From Lepas anatifera (Eukaryota; Arthropoda; Thecostraca; Lepadidae): a DNA stretch of 64,000 nt. Position numbers and translations under genes: made by a program. Location of the stretch: contig JAOTON010002101.1 of assembly GCA_034440635.1 (NCBI GenBank), positions 744,001 to 808,000 on the forward strand, in the 5' to 3' direction. A model generated the notes under the pieces. It had not been told where the DNA came from. It saw only the letters and a list, made by a program, of their open reading frames with translations, and ran no database searches. Shown here piece after piece: positions 57,346 through 64,000 of this stretch (its first letter is position 1; every line of letters starts with the position of its first letter).

Positions 57346-57499
57346 TGGCAGATACAAAGGGGAGGGGGCTAGGGGACCCAAGCCCCACGAAATGTCCAAG
57401 TGTCTCTAATTAATGTAATGCCGGAGGATGTTATGAGGCAATGGTGGGGAAAGCTAGAGCCCTTAGCCCCCCGAAATGTTGACCTGGATCCTCCACTGC
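57346..57499 (-). mobile_element. GCGGATCC-type MITE, copy 5 (reverse)
   Basis: Begins GGCAGATACAAAGG and ends CTGGATCCTCCACTG; interior (GAGGCAATGGTGGGGAAAGC, CGAAATGTCCAAGTG) is the reverse complement of the other copies. It lies in the intron between the first two SLC7 exons of the window. Confidence 0.65.
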
Positions 57500-57984
57500 C
57501 CGAGATGGTCTCTAAAATATACGCCGAGAGCTTGAACTCACGTGAGCAACAGCAATGGCAGATCGATTCTGATTTAAATTAATCGAGCGGGTAAAATTTT
57601 GAACTGATGCTTTCCCAAGTCAAACTCATCTGTGAGGTCTGCTTACATATGTCCAAGACGACCATCGTTCCTTTCTATAGACCTCGCAAACGTGCTGAAT
57701 ATTCTCGCAGTCGCAAAGATGACATCAAATAGTAAGAACTGGGAGATTACCCATTAAAGATGAACAATAGAGCATCATTTGACACATTTCTCACTTTTAC
57801 GAAAAACAATCACCGAGAGAGAGAAAGCTTTAATTCGACGGAACCAGTTTCCCACTGATCACGCTTTACTTTATCTCCACCGGATGAGAAATCAATACCA
57901 GCACATCCGACGAATATTGCATCATAGTAAAACTTAATGGCCCTCGACCAATAACCAGCCTGGGAGGGTTTGCACGGAACTCAC

Positions 57985-58185
57985 CAATACCAGCAGAGCA
58001 GGGATGGGCGTGTCTCTGACCGGGTGGACGAAAGACAAGACGGCTGGAAGCTGGCCTTCCTGAGCTCCGACGAAAAACAGCCGTGAAGAAGTGAAGATGA
58101 TGCCGTTGACGCCCCCGAAAGTTGACAGGGCCACGAACACAGGAACCACCCACACCATCATCCCAAACGTCTTCTCGCCGAATAT
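57985..58185 (-). CDS. SLC7-family amino-acid transporter, exon for TM8 and signature loop
   Basis: A 201-nt, phase 0-0 exon (acceptor tgatgttcag, donor gtgagt), 67 residues: [67 protein letters not shown]. The S-TFGG-x-N-G...SRLFFVG-x-x-EG-x-LP block is the strongest SLC7 light-chain signature. These APC-superfamily exchangers pair with an SLC3 heavy chain at the plasma membrane. The window's five exons give 209 residues, about 40% of a usual 500-residue protein. Residues favour the y+L/LAT group, but b0,+AT cannot be excluded. Confidence 0.94.
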
Positions 58186-60588
58186 CTGAACATCAGATGA
58201 AACAGATGAGAGGATGTGAGTGTGCGGCGCGTGACCGCTTATCATTCTCGTCGGATTTATTCAAGATATTGAGCATTCGTGCGCCCTCTCTGGTATACGG
58301 CTATATTTACAGAAATGCTCATCTCAACGCCTCCTTTCCAGGACGAATTTGGCACATTGCAAACACACTTTGAGACGGAAGGCGCTAAATGACGCAAACA
58401 AAACTGGCACACATCCAAATTAATTCAACCTCTCAGACCAAAAAAATAAAGACGAAAACTGCTGAGGAAGGGAAGGTTTTAGTTAAGCCACAGTATTGCG
58501 TGCACCGGTGGTGCTCAATACAAGAAACCAGCTATAGAGGTAGGTACCAGCTATAGAGGTAGGTACCAGCTAAAGAGGTAGGTACCAGCTATAGAGGTAG
58601 GTACCAGCTATAGAGGTAGGTACCAGCTATAGAGGTAGGTACACTGCATGCACAATATGGCGTTACCGAGATTGCCTTTTCTAAAAAGAAGTCTTTCGAC
58701 AGACAGACAGATCAACGATAATCTTTCCTGTTACCGTAGTCAGCATATTGGTGCAAAGCTGTCCTCCGTGTGGAAAATACATGTACATGTATCTAATCAC
58801 CCAATGAAATCACAGGTGCATGGAAAGGAGCAAACGTGTGCTTATTTATGAAGATGATAAAAATCCACGGAACCGCAAGGGTTTTGGAACCAAAGTTGGA
58901 TCGGAGGTTCACTGGACGGGTGCGAACACTGAGAAAATTATAATATAGAAAGATACTTAAAATTAAGTGGAATGTCACAGGTTGAGGTTAAATATCATGG
59001 GCGAAGATTACAGTTTTATTTCCCGTTAACGGTTGGTATATATAAATGTATATAGTTTAAGTGATATGACTAGCTCTGTAGCTACTAGCGCTATAACAAG
59101 CTCTACTATATATACCAATCGTGGGGTGGGCCATGCTAGTTTGACCTTGGCCCATGATAATCAAGCTTAGCCTGTGACCTTCCACTTCAAATTGATTGGC
59201 TTTAACTATGATAAATTACGCAAAATCAGGATCAAATTAATTATCAAGATTATTCGTTCGTAACTTCACTCAAATAACTTTAAAAATACACTTTTAAACG
59301 CTTATGTTTTTAGCTCAGTTTTCAGCATCAGCTCACGCGTATTGTGGAGGAAAATTAACTTTTCCAGCACTGCAGCTCCCTAAATTCTTTATTGAGAGGA
59401 TGTTCGAAGCTTCCAAGAAAACGCTCACCTCTTGTGTGTAGGATTGACCCTAGTCCGTTAAAACCGCTATAACAGTCTTGCTTGCAGATTTGATTCATTG
59501 AGTCCATAGAGATACTATAACTAAGATATACTATGTTATAGTAGATCTCTATGATTGAATCTATTTAATTTAGCTACCTAATGGTTCAAATTTAATATCC
59601 GAACTAAAATTACACGCATAGTTATAAGCTCCCACAAAGGGTTAGCCAGGCCCGGCCGGGTCATATTCAATTTGTTTTACTCAGGTAGAGGTTGACATTG
59701 TGGACACTTAGCATTCACTTGGTAATTGAATTCCAATTTGTTTAGCGCGTTCCCAAACTTCGGGTTTATCAATGAAATTAAGCGGCAGTAAAAAATAGCT
59801 ATATTCAAAAAGAGCAGAAAGCTTGGATAGGCAAATAAATCAAGCATGTAGCATCACTTCAGATTGTTGTTGCAAGAACCAATTGACTAGACCATACTGC
59901 CGTGGGTGGTATTGACAACAAAGTGAGCTCCTTGATATATAATCAAACTGATACTGAGAATCAAGTATCTACAGATGGGGCATGTGCCAGCAAACGTGTG
60001 ACCATGTGCTGACGCAGCACATACCCACCGGTTTTGTGGGAGGGAAACACCTGTGACCTGAAACAGGTGTGGTAGATACGAGACTGTCTGACTACGTGGG
60101 ATATCTGAGAACAGAACGTGACACAGCAAAGGATCTCTATCTTTCATTGAAGCTCTAGTAGTGACTTTTTATTTACAGGTACACGAAGGTTAATTTTGCC
60201 AATTCTTAGCTGAGCCTGAAGTAGATAATGGCGTCGACATTTAGCTCACTCTGCAATTTTGAGCGTCCATCAAGGTATTGCATAATTCCATGCTTAACGT
60301 TCCTTTCCTTTCGCTCAAATCACAACAATTTTAGCCTCTTCATGACATCAGTTTTGAGGTAATCTAAACCACTGTACTATGACTTATTTTTGTGCGTAAA
60401 ATTAGGCTAAAATGAGGACAAAAAATCTAACTAAACACCGTATTTAGAAATCTCAATTTTTCGATGCAGTCAATTTAGTCCCCATAAAGCTCAGAGGCAC
60501 AGGGCCCTATGAAAAGTACCCAAAAATAAGCAAATACCACTTTAGAGGCGGGCAAAGGTGCTTTGCACAGCACGCCTTATAAAAGCCG
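58186..60588. other. Upstream SLC7 intron (presumed), mostly unrecognised
   Basis: Apart from the 19-bp minisatellite at 58528, nothing gene-like was seen. No exon for TM1-TM7 of the transporter could be found up to the window end, so this intron is at least 5.8 kb. Confidence 0.45.
58528..58641 (+). repeat. 19-bp minisatellite, six units
   Basis: Six perfect-length tandem units of CCAGCTATAGAGGTAGGTA, with one substitution (CTAAAG) in the third. Confidence 0.95.
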
Positions 60589-61798
60589 CTAACACGCGCC
60601 CTGCTGGGGTCCCTGGCATGACGCGCCCCGCTGGGGGGGCGTTTTTCGCCCTCCCCCTTCGTATCTCATTTCCCACGAAAGCTAAATGAAAATTACGGAC
60701 GGCGTTTGAAAGCTCTTGACAAGATTAAGAGATTTTACACGAATAATTTTTATGCCAGGTCAATATTGAGGTCAGCATAGGTCAAATAAGGTTCCATAGG
60801 CTTACAACAGAGCCGTGTACGTTTCTCTCCCTAGATATGTTCTCTGGGGAGCTAGAGAAAATATATATACATCATTGGATTTCTCTCATCACGGCGAATC
60901 GAATAATCTATAATACGACCTTTCTAGGTCAAATAGTGAAAACGACATGACCTCGAGCTAGGTCAGGGTCAGGGGGCGCGGTAGTGGGTGGTCAGCGTAG
61001 CTGGCTTCCACGCAGCCGACCCGGGTTCAAGGCCCGGCGGCTTCCTGAACAGGAGCAAGCTGGCTCCCGAGAAACCCTTCCAACAGGGAAGAGTTGGCGA
61101 CGCCTATGACCCTGGCAGTTGGTGCGTGATAACATAATTATTAGGTCAGGGTCACAGAGTGACCTGGTATTGTTATGTTGCATATAAATCGACTCCCCGT
61201 GACAATATAAGCACAATGCAAGCAAAATGGGAGCTTTATCTCAATTCAGTGAGAAGTTAATGGCAAAACAATCACTCTATGCTCCTGTGACCTGACATCA
61301 CCTTTGAGAGGTCAGATGCTCAAAAACTCAACTTTATGGTCATGATCTTGGTAAGAATAGACGGTTAGAGGATTTTCAACTTTATCTATCCAGTATTTAC
61401 TGAAAACGAGCAGATTCTATTTTCACCATATACTTAAAATCGGGTGACGAAATAATTGACCCCACCTTAAGTCAACGATATCGAAACTCTGAGATAGCAG
61501 ATTTGTAAACCCTAATGACCTTATCATAGTGTGAAAGTTTCGAGCTGATCGGTTTGCTGATGTTCCCTGAGTGCCGCTTCAAACTCGTGATTTTAGGTTT
61601 TGAGGTCGAGTCACTTGACCTTGAATAGATCCTTGACCTGACATGACTTTACGTCAAAAATTTGGTCAGATGTGTACAATTGATCAGGAATAAAGCACTG
61701 TGAGTTTCGTTGTTCTGCGTCTGTTCGTTTTTTTGCGTTACCTGGGGAAAACCAGGAGGGGAGGGGCGAATTTCGCCCCCCAGCGGGGCGCGTGTTAA
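60589..61798 (+). mobile_element. TTAA element family 3 (GGGGCGAA-TTCGCCCC stem), interrupted by a SINE
   Basis: Left end TAACACGCGCCCTGCTGGGG (one T of TTAA missing), right end CCAGCGGGGCGCGTGTTAA. Stem GGGGCGAA-T-TTCGCCCC at 61763-61779, with a diverged counterpart near 60635-60655. Interior rich in AGGTCA/TGACCT. SINE B sits inside at 60972-61141. Confidence 0.75.
60972..61141 (+). mobile_element. SINE family B with 13-bp target duplication
   Basis: tRNA-like head (GCGCGGTAGTGGGTGGTCAG; B box GGGTTCAAGGCCC), then the family body CCTTCCAACAGGGAAGAGTT, GGCGACGCC, CCTGGCAGTTGGTGCGTGAT. Perfect duplication TAGGTCAGGGTCA at 60959-60971 and 61142-61154. Confidence 0.88.
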
Positions 61799-61814
61799 GA
61801 AATGTAAATAAGCA

Positions 61815-62004
61815 GAGGATGGAAGTGGCTTAGTTGATAGCACCCTTGTCTTCTAAGCCACTGGTCCCAGCTTCAAGTCCCGGCAGAGCCTCTGAATAAG
61901 TCGATCTGATCCCCAAAAATCCCTTCCAACAGGGTGAGAGTTGGCGACGCCGTATGAACCTGGCAATTGGTGCGTCGTTAAAATGCAACAACTATTATTA
62001 TAAA
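61815..62004 (+). mobile_element. SINE family B, full copy with 11-bp target duplication
   Basis: Head with A box TGGCTTAGTTGATAGCACCC and B box AGCTTCAAGTCCCGGC; body CCTTCCAACAGGGTGAGAGT, GGCGACGCCGTATGA, GGCAATTGGTGCGTCGTT. Duplication GTAAATAAGCA at 61804-61814 and 62005-62015. Confidence 0.88.
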
Positions 62005-62034
62005 GTAAATAAGCAAATACCATAAATCTGCATG

Positions 62035-62560
62035 CAACGGTTGATTACGAAGCAAAAAGGCGAAATCATCCACAGAGCTGACTCCCCCTTTCTGCTTGCT
62101 AATCTACCATTGCATGTGCCTCAGCGTCGGACCAGGGAGGGTCAAAACCAGGTGCTACACATTCCTTTTGGGCGAGTAGAAACGGTGAGGAATGGCCTGC
62201 TCATCCGTGCTGTTCGTGCTTTTAATCATCTTATCAGCACGTATTCTCCATCGACCCTTTTATCTCTACTTTCTTATCTTTTAGATCTTCCGTCATTAAA
62301 CATCATAGGGATGATCTGTTTTAGTGAACTCATTGGTCTTAGGATTTCACTGTTTTATAGCACCATGTTTTCCTTTTAAGATTTACATCCCTTTTTGAAT
62401 GTGGTGCATCTGCGGTTGTACTTGTAAATGTGACTATCTGTTCATTATATCTTGCAAATATTCATGTATTGTTTCATCGAATGGCTTGAGATATAAGTGG
62501 GATCGTCCTGTTGCTCATATGTACTGAATAAATAGAAAATACAAATGCATAAAAATACTA
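62035..62560 (+). pseudogene. LINE 3' end: reverse-transcriptase C-terminal fragment and 3' UTR
   Basis: The frame SPFLLANLPLHVPQRRTREG, QNQVLHIPFGRVETVRNGLL, IRAVRAFNHLI matches the C-terminal region following the reverse transcriptase of CR1/L2/Jockey-type LINEs (R-x-x-(R)...P-x-x-R...N...A...FN). It lacks catalytic motifs, so it is 5'-truncated. The tail ends near ACTGAATAAATAGAAAATAC. Confidence 0.65.
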
Positions 62561-63371
62561 AATTTTCGAAACAATTGTGATATACAATCACGATTTGTTA
62601 GGGGTAACTGTGTAGCCCGCCCCAGGTAGACGCCCATATTCATGTAAAATCATAAACAATACTGGTGCCTGTGCTTATTATAATTCATTATAAAGAGAAG
62701 ACCTCATCTACAGGCGACAGAAGAGGTTGCGTTCACTTCAAAGCGCTGGCATGTGCTTGAGGTCGAATTATGTATTCCATGCCTTTTCTTAGTTATAAAG
62801 TCATCTCCCAATGTGACACAGAGCAGAACACAATGGCCGAATAAGGACGGAAAGATGCACTTTCTCAAACTCAAGCGTTCATTTCCTGTCATACATCCAT
62901 GAGCTCATATTTGCATTATCATTTTATGGTTTTTGTCGTGTCACGGCAAGGAGCTTGTCTTCTGAAATCTACGTCACGTCAAGGAAACGAGCTATCATAT
63001 TGCGAAGCAAGTCCCGCATTTAATTTCTGAGCGCGCGTAAAGTATAGAAATATACGCACGCCTGTTTTTGTGAAGGTTCATTTGTTAGAAAGTTTTCCGG
63101 CGTTTCGTCTTCTACCAGCCACCTTGGTGCATTACTCTTGCATTAGACATTAAATCTGGCATGCAATCCACCATGAGGCAACTCCGGCAACTGAAGGCCT
63201 AAACACACAACGTAAGCACATTTTCAGTCATGCCATCAAACGCTTACTCTGATGCGCGCGAGCAGCGAGTTTTGTCAACACAATAGACACCTCAGAAGAC
63301 ATAACCAACAATTATATCATTACATGTGCCCTTGAAGATGACCTTAGTGGGCTGACATGTCATAACACTCG
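62561..63371. other. Intergenic or intronic DNA, nothing recognised
   Basis: No repeat family, RNA or exon identified. Confidence 0.4.
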
Positions 63372-63709
63372 CCGCGGTGGGCCTCCTAGCCACCTTCGCC
63401 TGGTGGGGTGGGGGGAGGGGGTGTTCAAACCCCCATCCCTCGAACTCAGCTCCTATGCGAGATAGCGAAAAACGCGAACGATGGTAGATAGCTCATAGCA
63501 ATTCATGAGGAAACTACATTCGACACTTTTTGTCTCAAGGTCAATATTAAGGTCATAACAGGTCAAAGAAGGTAGCATACTAGAGAAGGGGTTTTGGGCT
63601 CTAGTGTCTGACAGAGTTGAGGTAGAATCATTTTTTAGGTGCCGTTCGCTTTCTCTCGTTACGGCAAATTGAATGATTTATGCTATGACTATACTAGGTC
63701 AAAACATTA
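63372..63709 (+). mobile_element. TTAA-element-like fragment
   Basis: GC-rich start (GCCGCGGTGGGCC...CACCTTCGCCTGGTGGGG), an inner GGGGGAGGGGGTGTTCAAACCCCC stem, then GATAGCGAAAAACG and AAGGTCAATATTAAGGTCAT, parallel to the left part of the element at 60589. It is cut off by the LINE fragment that follows. Confidence 0.55.
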
Positions 63710-63963
63710 AAATATCCCTCCTTAGTTTGTACGATGTGCAATCCCTTCAGGCTAGGCGCCACCAAAGTGATATCTTGTTTTTATGTAAAGTTTTTAGAGG
63801 CCTCATCTCATCATCACATATTTTACAAGGTTTTACGGTACATGTGCCGGTCAGAACCACTAGGATTTCACGTACTACTTTGTTTAGTGTACCACCGGCT
63901 AGAGTGAACACTGTTGCTTCCGGAGCTTTTAATCGCTTACCTCGTCTGGTGAACAGCTTTTAA
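63710..63963 (+). pseudogene. LINE reverse-transcriptase C-terminal fragment
   Basis: Frame LLSLYDVQSLQARRHQSDIL, FLCKVFRGLISSS, VHVPVRTTRISRTTLFSVPP, ARVNTVASGAFNRLPRLVNS. The L-x-x-RR-x-x-(S)D-x-x-F-x-x-K-x-x-x-G-x-I pattern followed by P-x-R-x-x-R...R-x-N...NRLPRL-x-N is the usual C-terminal region of CR1/Jockey-type LINE ORF2. It stops at TAA (63961-63963), close to the window end. Confidence 0.75.
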
Positions 63964-64000
63964 GCGTGTCAACCCTCAGTGATGTGTTCTGTGATCCGCT

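Overview
This is a window of an invertebrate animal nuclear genome. Exons are short and carry GT/AG introns from 49 bp to several kb. The DNA between them is packed with transposable elements: tRNA-headed SINEs, Penelope-like and LINE fragments, hAT-like MITEs and TTAA-target elements. The species cannot be named from the sequence. There are no bacterial-type genes, operons or CRISPR arrays.

Left third (about 1-30.5 kb, + strand): the 3' part of a calbindin/calretinin-family six-EF-hand calcium-binding protein (calbindin-32 type). Eleven coding exons were found by matching splice sites, phase and EF-hand motifs. They cover EF-hands 2 to 6; the exons for EF-hand 1 lie upstream of the window. 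Two points stand out. First, EF-hand 3 is encoded twice, by two adjacent 57-nt exons (4117-4173 and 4223-4279) separated by only 49 nt, which looks like a pair of mutually exclusive exons giving two versions of the Ca2+ loop. Second, the final exon overlaps a good splice donor with its stop codon. A phase-matched exon 6.2 kb downstream (30330-30459) could replace the C-terminus with a basic 42-residue tail.

Middle (about 29.4-50 kb): repeat country. TTAA-flanked elements rich in AGGTCA/TGACCT carry perfect GC-rich palindromes near their ends. Three families of short GGGCCC-centred minisatellites lie within inverted or direct repeat boundaries. One three-layer nest (SINE, then TTAA element, then hAT MITE) can be resolved from target-site duplications. 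Three weak candidate exons on the - strand (41.3, 43.6 and 50.5 kb) may belong to an unrecognised gene.

Right part (about 53.9-58.2 kb, - strand): the last five coding exons of an SLC7-family amino-acid transporter (light chain of a heteromeric transporter, y+L/LAT/b0,+ group). A TTAA-type MITE ends 8 bp before the splice acceptor of its second exon in the window, so the transposon end forms part of the 3' splice site; that MITE holds a second, nested MITE. The remaining 58.2-64 kb is intron or intergenic DNA with SINEs, a third palindromic TTAA element and two LINE reverse-transcriptase C-terminal fragments.
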